Source: Chitinophagaceae bacterium (GTDB taxonomy: Bacteria > Bacteroidota > Bacteroidia > Chitinophagales > UBA10324). Taken from it: a stretch of DNA of 64,000 nucleotides. The translations under genes were made by a program, and so were the position numbers. Below the pieces are notes generated by a model that was not told where the DNA came from, made no database searches, and was given only the letters and a program-made list of their open reading frames with translations. Positions 53,723 to 62,765 of this stretch are shown here, in pieces; position 1 is the stretch's first letter, and every line of letters starts with the position of its first letter. The DNA lies in NCBI GenBank assembly GCA_947474435.1, contig CANJII010000004.1:1-64000 (forward strand), given 5' to 3'.

Positions 53723-55645
53723 ATGGAAATACAAGCCGGACCACTTCTCGATAAAATTGATTTCCCTTCTGATCTTCGTAAACTTCCGAAAGATAAACTG
53801 GTTGAAGTTTGTAAAGAGCTTCGTCAATATATAATTGATTCGGTATCGGTTTATGGCGGACACTTCGGTGCGAGTTTGGGTGTGGTTGAATTAACTGTTG
53901 CATTGCATTATGCTTTTAATACTCCGTACGATCAATTGGTTTGGGATGTAGGGCATCAGGCATATGGGCACAAAATTTTAACAGGAAGAAGAAAAAATTT
54001 TCAAACCAATCGTAAGTGGAAAGGACTTGCAGGTTTTCCAACACGGAGCGAAAGTGAGTACGATACATTTGGGGTTGGTCATTCTTCTACTTCTATTTCT
54101 GCGGCGCTTGGTATGGCCGTGGCATCGCAATATCAAAACATAAAAGACAAGCAGCACATTGCTGTGATTGGCGATGGTTCAATGACCGCAGGTCTTGCAT
54201 TTGAAGGAATGAATCAGGCAGGTGTATTGAACAGCAATCTCTTGATTGTGCTTAATGATAATTGTATGAGCATTGACCCGAATGTGGGCGCATTGAAAGA
54301 ATACCTGACCGACATCACAACTTCAAAAACATATAACCGAACACGCAATGAAATATGGGATATTCTCGGCAAGATAGGTGGTAAAAGTGCACAGGCGCGC
54401 ATCAGTAAAGTTGAAGCATCATTGAAAGGAATTCTATCGAAGAGCTCAAATATTTTCGAAGCGTTGAATCTCCGTTACTTCGGTCCGGTTGATGGTCATG
54501 ATGTGAATCACCTTGCTGAAATTTTTGATGACCTGAAAAAAATTCCCGGTCCGAAACTGTTACACATTGTTACGGTGAAAGGAAAAGGATATGATTTAGC
54601 AGAGCTCGATCAAACCAAGTGGCACGCACCGGGTTTGTTTGATGCCGCAACCGGAGAAATAAAAAAGAAAATTTCTGTTGAACTCACTCCGCCAAAATAT
54701 CAGGATGTTTTTGGAAACACGATGGTGGAACTTGCGGAGCAAAACGAAAAGATTGTCGGCATTACTCCCGCCATGCCTTCGGGTTCATCATTAAATATTA
54801 TGATGAAGGCGATGCCGCACCGCGCATTTGATGTGGGTATTGCGGAGCAACACGCTGTAACATTCAGTGCCGGACTGGCTACTCAGGGACTCATTCCGTT
54901 CTGCAATATTTATTCGTCGTTTATGCAGCGCGGCTACGACCAATTGATACACGATGTGGTGCTGCAAAAACTACATGTGGTTTTTTGTTTGGACCGCGGC
55001 GGTTTAGTTGGAGAAGACGGTGCAACACATCAGGGAGAATTTGACATTGCATTTCTGCGCTGCCTGCCAAATATTGTGGTGAGCGCTCCCATGAATGAAG
55101 AAGAGTTGCGCAACCTGATGTACACCGCGCAGTTGGCGAAAAATAATTTTCCCTTCAGCATACGCTACCCGCGCGGCGAAGGCGTGATGCCTGACTGGCG
55201 CAAACCGTTTACTGAACTGGAGATAGGCAAGGGCAGAATGATTACTGACGGAGAAGAAGTTTGCATTCTCTCCATCGGGCACCCGGGAAATTTTGTGGTG
55301 AATGCCTGCCGCGAATTAATGACCGACGGAATACAGCCGGCGCATTACGACATGCGATTTGTGAAACCGCTCGATGCCGAACTGTTACACACCGTGTTTG
55401 CGCGCTTCAAAAAAATAATTACCGTGGAAGATGGCGTGAAGATGGGCGGCTTCGGCAGCGCGGTGCTCGAGTTTATGAGCGACCACCACTACCATGCGGA
55501 GGTGCGCCGCCTCGGCATACCCGATAAATTTATTGAGCACGGCTCGCCGGCGCAGCAATATGAATACTGCGGCTTTAGCGCCACCAACATTGCCGATGCA
55601 GTGCGGGAGATGGTGAAGGAGAAAGTGCAGGTGATGGTGAAATAA
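53723..55645 (+). CDS. dxs: 1-deoxy-D-xylulose-5-phosphate synthase
   Basis: A 640-residue enzyme: FGASLGVVELTVALHYAF, WDVGHQAYGHKILTGRR, GVGHSSTSISAALGMA, the thiamine-diphosphate motif GDGSMTAGLAFEG ... VLNDN (150-180), DVGIAEQHAVTFSAGLA and FCLDRGGLVGEDGATHQGEFDIAF. It makes DXP from pyruvate and glyceraldehyde-3-phosphate, the first step of the MEP isoprenoid route (also thiamine and pyridoxal). The last about 500 nt are far more GC-rich than the first part (see findings). Translation reading is intact throughout. The next gene starts 6 nt later but looks unrelated. Confidence 0.98.
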   Translation: MEIQAGPLLDKIDFPSDLRKLPKDKLVEVCKELRQYIIDSVSVYGGHFGASLGVVELTVALHYAFNTPYDQLVWDVGHQAYGHKILTGRRKNFQTNRKWKGLAGFPTRSESEYDTFGVGHSSTSISAALGMAVASQYQNIKDKQHIAVIGDGSMTAGLAFEGMNQAGVLNSNLLIVLNDNCMSIDPNVGALKEYLTDITTSKTYNRTRNEIWDILGKIGGKSAQARISKVEASLKGILSKSSNIFEALNLRYFGPVDGHDVNHLAEIFDDLKKIPGPKLLHIVTVKGKGYDLAELDQTKWHAPGLFDAATGEIKKKISVELTPPKYQDVFGNTMVELAEQNEKIVGITPAMPSGSSLNIMMKAMPHRAFDVGIAEQHAVTFSAGLATQGLIPFCNIYSSFMQRGYDQLIHDVVLQKLHVVFCLDRGGLVGEDGATHQGEFDIAFLRCLPNIVVSAPMNEEELRNLMYTAQLAKNNFPFSIRYPRGEGVMPDWRKPFTELEIGKGRMITDGEEVCILSIGHPGNFVVNACRELMTDGIQPAHYDMRFVKPLDAELLHTVFARFKKIITVEDGVKMGGFGSAVLEFMSDHHYHAEVRRLGIPDKFIEHGSPAQQYEYCGFSATNIADAVREMVKEKVQVMVK

Positions 55646-55651
55646 AAAACC

Positions 55652-56506
55652 ATGAAAAAGATTTTACTGCTTATTGTTGTTTCTTTTTTTGTGGGGAAGA
55701 ATTGTGAGGCGCAGAACACTTTTCCTTTTTTGGGGTTAGAACTTTCTAATTATGAAGTGGGAGATTCACTCGAATATCATTTTACATCTACAAATTTTAA
55801 CATCGTCGTAAATGATTATGATTTTGGAATTGTAATTATTTCAAAAGATTCTATCAGCCCTGATTCGATGAGTTATCAAATAAAAGGATTTGGTATATCC
55901 GATACTACTCAACTTGGAATCAGCAATGATTCTATTTATGGAAACAACAATAATTTTCTTTTTGTTGAACTAACGAAATTCGATACTTCGATGTGGCCTG
56001 GGCTTGGTGATTCTGCATTTATTTCTTTTGATACTTTGAGTGGAAACAAGAGATTAAAGAAACATATTATAGGAGGTTTTATTGATGATGAATATCTCGC
56101 AATTCAAAACCTCGGTATTGTTTATCACTATTTCGCAACTGAGAATCCTTCAGATTGGGATTATACATATGATTTACTATTCGCTCACTTGAATCATTAT
56201 GGAACTTACGGAACATATGTTGAGATTCCTTCTTTGATTGAAATTCTTTCTATCCCAACTATAAATTTCTCCCTCTACCCCAACCCCGCCACGGAGCAAT
56301 TGACAATTGATAATGGACGATTGATAATTAATGAAATTGAAATCAGTGATGCTTTGGGGAGAGTTCAAAGTTGTGAGTTCATCCGCCAAGACGGACAAAG
56401 ACCTTCTACCCAAATTGATATTCATTCGCTGCCTTCCGGTCTTTATTTCATCAAGGTTTATTTTGTAGATGGAAGTTTTGTTGTGAGAAAATTTGTGAAA
56501 GAATAG
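55652..56506 (+). CDS. Unknown secreted protein with T9SS type A domain
   Basis: A 284-residue protein with a signal peptide (about 1-20), a body of about 180 residues that I do not recognise (GLELSNYEVGDSLEYHF; DFGIVIISKDSI; ILSIPTINFSLYPNP) and a type A sorting domain from about residue 205 (YPNPATEQL, GLYFIKV). The linker at the start of the sorting domain is coded by a near-repeat (56297-56329). Lies 6 nt after dxs and probably shares its transcript, although no functional link is seen. Confidence 0.85.
   Translation: MKKILLLIVVSFFVGKNCEAQNTFPFLGLELSNYEVGDSLEYHFTSTNFNIVVNDYDFGIVIISKDSISPDSMSYQIKGFGISDTTQLGISNDSIYGNNNNFLFVELTKFDTSMWPGLGDSAFISFDTLSGNKRLKKHIIGGFIDDEYLAIQNLGIVYHYFATENPSDWDYTYDLLFAHLNHYGTYGTYVEIPSLIEILSIPTINFSLYPNPATEQLTIDNGRLIINEIEISDALGRVQSCEFIRQDGQRPSTQIDIHSLPSGLYFIKVYFVDGSFVVRKFVKE
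56297..56329. repeat. Near-tandem caattga / ttgataatt repeat within the sorting domain
   Basis: caattgacaattga, taatgg, acgattgataatt: units of about 7-9 nt coding the residues QLTIDNGRLIIN. Resembles 58311-58342. Confidence 0.45.
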
Positions 56507-56663
56507 GAATTTAATAATCGCTTTTTTAACAAGGTATCTCTGAATCAGTACTTGAATTAACAGCGGGTTTTAAAAGTAATTCAGCACAGTATTTTATAAA
56601 TTAACAAAAGCTTTGTTTCAATAGAAGTTGTTGATCATTCTGAAATAAATTGCTACGAAAATT

Positions 56664-58304
56664 TCACGACAAATATTTCCCTACAATCGGCAATCTTCTT
56701 CCCGAACCAAATGCTTTTGCTGATACGCGAAGAATAGGTGGTGTCTGGTATCGTTTGTATTCACTGATGTTCACGAGTTTTAAAACCCGGTCAACTAAAT
56801 TTTTTTCAAAACCCATTTCAATCAGCTCGCGTGGTCCTTTTCTTTTTTCGATGTACTGAAATAAAATTTTATCGAGCACATCATATTCAGGCAACGAATC
56901 ACTGTCTTTTTGATTAGGTCGTAACTCAGCCGATGGTGGTTTTGAAATAATGTTTGCGGGAATGATTTCTTTGTTGCGGTTGATGTAGTGTGCGAGTTCA
57001 TACACTTCTGTTTTATATACATCGCCAATTACTGAAATACCGCCGCACATATCGCCATACAATGTTCCGTAGCCAACAGCCGCTTCACTTTTATTGGAAG
57101 TATTGAGCAGAATGTATTGATGTTTATTTGAAAGGGCCATTAAAATTCCGGCACGAATGCGTGCCTGCAAATTTTCTTCAGTCAGGTCAAATGGTTTTCC
57201 ATCAAAAGCCGGTTGTACTATTTTTAAATATTCCTGATAAACAGATTTGATTGGAATGGTTTCATACTTCACTCCGAGGTTTTTACAAAGTGAAATGGAA
57301 TCATCAATGGAGTGTGAGGATGAAAATTCAGAAGGCAACAAAACCGGAAATACATTTTCTTTTCCTAACGCTTCTACTGCAAGTACAAGTACAATTGCCG
57401 AATCAATTCCTCCGCTTAATCCGAGAATTGCTTTTTTAAAATTCAGCTTGCTGAAGTAATCGCGAATAGCCATTACCAATGCATCGTGAATCAATTCTGC
57501 TTTTTGTTTTGCTGAAAATTTATCTGAATCAATTTCATTCAACAACACTTCATTGTGATTGAAAATGGAAATCTGTTCTTCAAAAAAATTCATCTCCTCC
57601 ATCATTTTTCCATTCGGCGAAACCACTAACGAACCACCATCAAAAATTAATTCGGTTTGAGCGCCAACGGTGTTGCAGTAGTAAACCGGCAGATGATAAC
57701 GAAGCGAAATTTCTTTCAGTAAAAAAACACGATCCAACTGATGCCCGTAATCAAACGGCGATGCCGAAAGATTAATCATGAAATCAGGATTCAGCTTTAC
57801 TAATTCATCCATCGGTGTTTTTACATACAACGGATTTGCACTCACATTCCAAATGTCTTCGCAAATAGTAACAGCAATTTTATATCCGTTGAATTCAATG
57901 AGCTTCCATTCTGTATTCGATTCAAAGTATCGCACCTCATCAAAAATATCGTAAGTCGGAAGCAGTGTTTTATGAATCACCTGTTTCACTTTCCCATCGG
58001 CCAAAAAATAAGCGGAGTTAAATAAATCTTTTCCTTTCACAACTGGATTTCGCGATGGTGCTCCTACAAGTGCTGCAATTCCTTCACACTCTTTTGCAAT
58101 CAACTCCACGCTTTCTTCGCAACGAAAAATAAAATCATCGAACTCTAAAAAATCACGAGGCGGATAACCACACACACACAACTCTGAAAAAACAATTAAG
58201 TCAGCACCATTTGTTTTTGCATCGCGAATGGCAGAAATAATTTTTGTCCGATTCCCTTCGAAATCGCCAATCATGTAATTCTGTTGTGCAAGAGCAATGC
58301 GCAT
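56664..58304 (-). CDS. nadE: Glutamine-dependent NAD+ synthetase
   Basis: A 546-residue protein from ATG 58304 (the frame's TTG at 58319 would add five residues coded by a repeat). The N-terminal nitrilase domain has the Glu-Lys-Cys triad (VFSELCVCGYPPRD, IHKTLLPTYDIF, ICEDIWNVS); the C-terminal synthetase has the PP-loop LGLSGGIDSAIVLVLA and LNTSNKSEAAVGYGTLYGDMCGG. It uses glutamine and ATP to amidate deamido-NAD. Length is normal. Convergent with the T9SS gene at 55652. Confidence 0.97.
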   Translation of the reverse strand: MRIALAQQNYMIGDFEGNRTKIISAIRDAKTNGADLIVFSELCVCGYPPRDFLEFDDFIFRCEESVELIAKECEGIAALVGAPSRNPVVKGKDLFNSAYFLADGKVKQVIHKTLLPTYDIFDEVRYFESNTEWKLIEFNGYKIAVTICEDIWNVSANPLYVKTPMDELVKLNPDFMINLSASPFDYGHQLDRVFLLKEISLRYHLPVYYCNTVGAQTELIFDGGSLVVSPNGKMMEEMNFFEEQISIFNHNEVLLNEIDSDKFSAKQKAELIHDALVMAIRDYFSKLNFKKAILGLSGGIDSAIVLVLAVEALGKENVFPVLLPSEFSSSHSIDDSISLCKNLGVKYETIPIKSVYQEYLKIVQPAFDGKPFDLTEENLQARIRAGILMALSNKHQYILLNTSNKSEAAVGYGTLYGDMCGGISVIGDVYKTEVYELAHYINRNKEIIPANIISKPPSAELRPNQKDSDSLPEYDVLDKILFQYIEKRKGPRELIEMGFEKNLVDRVLKLVNISEYKRYQTPPILRVSAKAFGSGRRLPIVGKYLS

Positions 58305-58310
58305 GTTTTG

Positions 58311-58342
58311 AATAGTCAATGGTGAATTGTGAATTGTAAATT
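58311..58342. repeat. Near-tandem gaattgt repeat upstream of nadE
   Basis: aatagtcaatggtgaattgtgaattgtaaatt: degenerate gaattgt units directly before the nadE ATG. A familiar type of Bacteroidota intergenic microrepeat. Confidence 0.5.
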
Positions 58343-58363
58343 TTTTCGCATCGAATTTTTTCT

Positions 58364-58397
58364 AAAAAAAATGTCCCGAAGAAATTTCTCCGGGACA
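58364..58397 (-). terminator. Rho-independent terminator after the PorT-like gene
   Basis: On the minus strand: tgtcccg (58397-58391), loop, cgggaca (58378-58372), then a run of eight T (58371-58364). 29 nt past the stop of the barrel gene. Confidence 0.88.
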
Positions 58398-58425
58398 CAA
58401 AAGTAATTTGTAAATGATTGTTTGT

Positions 58426-59142
58426 TTAAAACAGAATTCCTAAGCGCAATTCAATTTGGTTCAATATAGATTTTGATTTAAAATTTTTGGGACTATCAGA
58501 AATATCGAGAAAGCCATTGTGAAAACTAATGGATGTAACAAACGCTGTGCTTTTCGAAAGTGAATATTCAATACCGGCACCAATGTTCAACGATAAATTA
58601 AATGGAGAAATATCAGGACCTAAATTTTCATCCACTTTATTATGAGTTGAATTTAAAGGGTCAGAAATACTTCCCTTCACTCCGGTACAAACTCCAAGAT
58701 TAAAACCAAATTGTCCGAAGTATGTAAGGTAACCAATTTCGTTTGTTTTTAATTTCAACACCAATGGAATTTCGATGTATTGAATTTTAGCGTAGTTAAC
58801 TTTTGTACCGATAAGAAATGTATCCTTATTAAAACTATTGAACATTACAGTATCGTTGTGTTGAATAGTTCCTGAATTCTGACTGATATTGATTCCGGTG
58901 GCGAAAGCATATCGTTGAGCTAACGAAAAATCAGCAATCAATCCGTAGTTGAATCCAAATTTCACACCTGATGCATTTGTCAATTTATCTTGATTTTTTA
59001 ACCAGCACAATTGCGGACTGAACTGCAAGCCAAAACGAAAACCCTTTGATTCCTTTTCGGTCTTAGGTTCAGGTTCTGTTTGTGCAAATGCATTGACAGA
59101 AATGAAAAAGATGAAGGCAAGTGTTGCTATTTTTTTACTCAT
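58426..59142 (-). CDS. PorT-like outer-membrane beta-barrel protein
   Basis: A 238-residue protein: signal peptide about 1-20 and a barrel of about eight strands with GLQFSPQLCW, GLIADFSLAQRYAFATGINIS, YIEIPLVLKLKTNEIGYLTYFGQFGFNLGV, LSLNIGAGIEYSL and the end IELRLGILF. The IEIPLxLK and YFGQFG blocks are typical of PorT/OMP_b-brl_2 proteins. PorT itself is part of the T9SS apparatus, but many relatives are not, so the specific function is open. Candidate -7 box TACTTTTG at 59205-59212 (minus). Confidence 0.82.
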   Translation of the reverse strand: MSKKIATLAFIFFISVNAFAQTEPEPKTEKESKGFRFGLQFSPQLCWLKNQDKLTNASGVKFGFNYGLIADFSLAQRYAFATGINISQNSGTIQHNDTVMFNSFNKDTFLIGTKVNYAKIQYIEIPLVLKLKTNEIGYLTYFGQFGFNLGVCTGVKGSISDPLNSTHNKVDENLGPDISPFNLSLNIGAGIEYSLSKSTAFVTSISFHNGFLDISDSPKNFKSKSILNQIELRLGILF

Positions 59143-59383
59143 AGAATTTATTTTATTTAATGGAGATTAGTTGTTTAACGGAACTCTGAAATTTTTATTG
59201 AGTTCAAAAGTATAGGAAGACATTCAATCAAAATCATTTGATTTATTAATCATTCAACAACATGAAATTAATTGTTTGAAATGATGGAATACCAGAGATA
59301 AGTCAGCAGTGATTTCACTAATAATTATCAGTTGAATTGCGAAGGCGCTATTTATTTTTATTTTTGGCGCTCTGAAAATTTCA

Positions 59384-59457
<74 letters not shown>

Positions 59458-59471
59458 CTTCCGTTTCCCCC

Positions 59472-59500
59472 AAAGCCTTGCACTACAAGGCTTTCGTGTT
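59472..59500 (+). terminator. Hairpin 15 nt after the tRNA
   Basis: aaagccttg (59472-59480), loop cacta, caaggcttt (59486-59494), then cgtgtttta. A 9-bp perfect stem directly downstream of the tRNA; terminator of the tRNA transcript, possibly also a remnant of a tRNA-targeted insertion. Confidence 0.65.
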
Positions 59501-59698
59501 TTAGTATTACAATAGGTAAGACATAGGTAAAGTCAATCTAAAAAAACTAAAGAATTTAAAACATTCATGGGATTCAGAATGGGTAGATGGAGAATATAAA
59601 TTCAAACAATCCACAATTTCGTTCGTAAAGTAGTATGGCTCTGCAACTTTGAGAATTCAATCTGAGTCTTACATTCATCACCGAAAAAAATAAACACT

Positions 59699-60346
59699 GT
59701 GGCAATTAAAAATATCATTTTCGATTACGGTAAGGTTATCATCAATCTTGATTTTGATTTAACCCGCATTGCTTTTGAAAAAGAAGGAGTGAATAATTTC
59801 AACAGCATGTTCACTGAATTCAGCCATCAACCATTTTTTCATTTGTTCGATTGCGGATTAATAAGTGAAGAAGAATTTCGAATGCACTTACGCACAGCCG
59901 CCAATTTAAATTTAAGTGATTCTGTTATTGATAGTTGCTGGAATGCCATGTTGCTCGATATTCCTAAAGAAAGAATGAAGTACATTGAAGGCATAAAAAA
60001 TAAATTCAATACTTTTTTACTTTCAAACACCAACAGTATTCATTTGAATTTTATCAGTAACTATCTGCAAAAAGAATTTGGAATAAAAGATATCAGCGAA
60101 AAATTTAAGAAAGCTTATTACAGTTGCCAGGTTGGAATGCGCAAACCCGACGAAAAAATTTATCAGTTGGTGCTTGAAGAAAATAAATTATTACCTGACG
60201 AAACTTTGTTTATTGATGACTCAGCAGTGAATGTTGAAACTGCCGATAAACTCGGATTGAATGTTATTTTATTAATGGAGAATGAAAATGTTGAAGCTAA
60301 AATCAACGAATATCTTTTATCGCACAAAGAAACTGTGCTGCATTAA
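59699..60346 (+). CDS. HAD-family hydrolase (phosphatase)
   Basis: A 215-residue HAD protein from GTG 59699: motif I IIFDYGKVI (Asp nucleophile), motif II LLSNTNSIH, motif III region QVGMRKPDEKIYQLV and motif IV LFIDDSAVNVETADKLG. Like YihX-type sugar-phosphate phosphatases, the second Asp of motif I is replaced by Gly/Lys (DYGKV). Substrate unknown, possibly a sugar phosphate of the neighbouring glycosylation genes. Ends 4 nt into the next gene on the other strand. Confidence 0.9.
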   Translation: MAIKNIIFDYGKVIINLDFDLTRIAFEKEGVNNFNSMFTEFSHQPFFHLFDCGLISEEEFRMHLRTAANLNLSDSVIDSCWNAMLLDIPKERMKYIEGIKNKFNTFLLSNTNSIHLNFISNYLQKEFGIKDISEKFKKAYYSCQVGMRKPDEKIYQLVLEENKLLPDETLFIDDSAVNVETADKLGLNVILLMENENVEAKINEYLLSHKETVLH

Positions 60347-61425
60347 TTATTTCCTGTTGCCTGATTCAACATCAATAAATATTTATCCTTCGTAGCATTA
60401 ACAGAATAATTCTTTTCAATGTGACAGCTTGCTTTATCAATCACACTTTTTCTTGCTTCGCTATTTTTAAGTAAGAAAGAAATTTTTTCGAACCATTCAT
60501 TTTCTGTTTTTGCAATCCAACCGGTTTCATTATCAATAATAATATCTGTATTCACGCCAACAGGGGATGCAATGCTCGGAACACCAACGGCCATGTACTG
60601 CAATAATTTAAATCCGCATTTTCCTTTACTCCAATCATCATCGGGCAAGGGCATTATTCCAATGTCGAACGATTGCAGGTCAGCAATTTCAGTTTCTTTA
60701 TTCCAATGAATGTATCGGTATGATTTTAAGGGGAGTTGTAAATCTTTATTTGAAATAATGCGCAACTCAAATTCAAATTGCTGTTCCAGTTTTTTAAAAA
60801 CCGGAATTAAAAAGTTTAAATAGTAAGTGGTAGAATGCGAACCCGTCCAACCAATAATAGGAATTTTATTTTCTGTTTTCTGATTCTGCAAATGATAATC
60901 AGTATCAATTGTTGTTGGAATCAATAGCACATCGTTATTAAATTGTTTTGCATACTCACACAAATAATTGCTTCCACACGAAACCACTGTTGCCCACTTG
61001 CAAATGTGCTTCACCTTGCCATACCACTTTAACTTGTTTGCAAAACTATTGGTGACCGACACATTCGGTTTCCAGATGGCATCGTCAAAATCATAAATAA
61101 TTTTCTTGCGTAAAATTTTTGCAATCACCCATTCAAATATCGGTGGGCCAATCGGTGATGCTTCGCGATGGATGAATACCACATCAACTCCCGATAATTT
61201 AAAAAGTAAAAAAAAGCGGCGCAGAAATCCGGAAAGCAATCCGATGGTTTTTTGAAACTGCATTCCGGGTTTGTACAAAATTTTCCAGGTGTGCATGTTC
61301 CAGAACGATTCGAGTTTCCAGTTCCAGTTATTTTTTTCGAAGTAAGATAAATATTGTTCGAACCTGAAACGCTGACTCGGCGCTTCCTGATAAGGATAAG
61401 GAGCAAGTATGACTATCCTCTTCAA
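60343..61425 (-). CDS. GT4-like glycosyltransferase
   Basis: A 360-residue protein: LAPYPYQEAPSQRFRFEQYL at the start, IYDFDDAIWKPNVSV, IGWTGSHSTTYYLN, and the donor-binding part GKCGFKLLQYMAVGVPSIASPVGVNTDII with DNETGWIA. These are GT-B, GT4-type motifs (nucleotide-sugar dependent). The start is TTG (61425), which overlaps the stop of the preceding gene by 4 nt (TTGA). Cytoplasmic side of the membrane. Acceptor unknown. Confidence 0.92.
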   Translation of the reverse strand: MKRIVILAPYPYQEAPSQRFRFEQYLSYFEKNNWNWKLESFWNMHTWKILYKPGMQFQKTIGLLSGFLRRFFLLFKLSGVDVVFIHREASPIGPPIFEWVIAKILRKKIIYDFDDAIWKPNVSVTNSFANKLKWYGKVKHICKWATVVSCGSNYLCEYAKQFNNDVLLIPTTIDTDYHLQNQKTENKIPIIGWTGSHSTTYYLNFLIPVFKKLEQQFEFELRIISNKDLQLPLKSYRYIHWNKETEIADLQSFDIGIMPLPDDDWSKGKCGFKLLQYMAVGVPSIASPVGVNTDIIIDNETGWIAKTENEWFEKISFLLKNSEARKSVIDKASCHIEKNYSVNATKDKYLLMLNQATGNN

Positions 61426-62645
61426 TTTTCTAATCTTTTATAAACTTCATTGTAAGCAGCAATTCCTTTTTCCAGGGAATAAAATTTTTCGGCGCCTCTT
61501 CTTATTTCATGAGTATTCAGTTGTTGAAGTTTTGACAGTTGCGAAATGGTGTGGTCAAAAGTTTCGTTGTTCAATTCATTCAATACAAAACCTGCATGGC
61601 TTTCCAATATAATTTTATCGGTGTCGCCGATTTTACTGTTGCAGATGATTGGAATTCCCAGGCTCATAATTTCTCCTTGTTTCACGGGCGAAGATGCTTT
61701 TTTTGAAAATGTCGGAGTAATAAAAAAGATGGAAACATCGGCACACTTAATTAATAAAGGCATTTCATTTCGAGCTCCTTTTAGTATTACTAAACTATCG
61801 GCAGGTATGTTTTGCCCTGAAGCCATTTTCAAAACCACTTCGCTGCTTTCAGGTGTAATGAACAAAAATTTTGCATCCGGAATTTTTATCAGCAATCGCG
61901 AAAAGAACTGAAGCATTTCGTTACCCAAGTACCAGGTACCAATAGACCCGACATAGGAAAGAATGAATGAAGATTTATGCAATCCAAGTTCTGTTTTTTT
62001 AGATAAAATTTTATCAGCAGAAATTTTGTTTGAGTCAAATAAATTTAAATCAACACAACAGGGAATTACATCTATGATTAATGGTTTACCAGAATTGATT
62101 TTCCAGGTTAGAATTTCTTGCTTCGCATTTTCGGTCAATGAAATAATACTATCCGCCTCAGCTAAAAAATGTTTTTCTTTTTTCTTGAAGTAGTTAAAAA
62201 TTATTTTGAACAACGGATTTTTCAAATTCCATAATCCGCCTTCCACCCGTTCATCAGCCCAAAATCCTCGCATGTCGAAAATGAATTTCAGTCCGAATTT
62301 TTTTTTCAACCGCAATCCAACTAAAGCCGGTATGTAACTACGGCAATGAACTGCTTCAATTTTTCTTTCTTTCAATACGCGAACAGAAAGTTTATAAATT
62401 GTACGGATATCCTGAATGGTAGATAATACAGGAGGCTTTTTTGTATAACTGACCGGGTACCAATCGATGCCCGATTCACTCAAGATATTTTGAATTTTGG
62501 ATTGATCGTTTTTCCGTTCCGGTTTTTCACAACTGATAATTGAAATGCTGTGACCAAGTTTTGATAATCCCTGTAAATATGGAATCACCTGACTTTGCCC
62601 GAGCGGGTCGGTCATTCCATCATATGATATATACAGAACATTCAA
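61422..62645 (-). CDS. GT4 family glycosyltransferase
   Basis: A 407-residue GT-B enzyme: NVLYISYDGMTDPLGQSQVIPYL (N-terminal glycine-rich opening), VHCRSYIPALVGLRL, FDMRGFWADERVEGG, YVGSIGTWYLGNEMLQFF and the donor part SSPVKQGEIMSLGIPIICNSKIGDTD. Start TTG at 62645; no ATG is near. It overlaps the next gene by 4 nt and so forms a two-gene unit with it. Probably acts in assembly of the same surface oligosaccharide. Specificity unknown. Confidence 0.93.
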   Translation of the reverse strand: MNVLYISYDGMTDPLGQSQVIPYLQGLSKLGHSISIISCEKPERKNDQSKIQNILSESGIDWYPVSYTKKPPVLSTIQDIRTIYKLSVRVLKERKIEAVHCRSYIPALVGLRLKKKFGLKFIFDMRGFWADERVEGGLWNLKNPLFKIIFNYFKKKEKHFLAEADSIISLTENAKQEILTWKINSGKPLIIDVIPCCVDLNLFDSNKISADKILSKKTELGLHKSSFILSYVGSIGTWYLGNEMLQFFSRLLIKIPDAKFLFITPESSEVVLKMASGQNIPADSLVILKGARNEMPLLIKCADVSIFFITPTFSKKASSPVKQGEIMSLGIPIICNSKIGDTDKIILESHAGFVLNELNNETFDHTISQLSKLQQLNTHEIRRGAEKFYSLEKGIAAYNEVYKRLEN

Positions 62646-62765
62646 GGTTGTAGTGAATTAGTTTTTGCATTATGGAACAGGAAAAAACAAACGGAGGATA
62701 AACAGGAAAATGAATAAAGGACAATAAAAAATGTTTTTTGATTTTTCTGAAACATTAATTTATAG

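Noticed and set aside
59521-59698. Degraded integrase remnant after the tRNA
   Set aside because: Translations in all three plus frames give no recombinase motif; only the location is suggestive.
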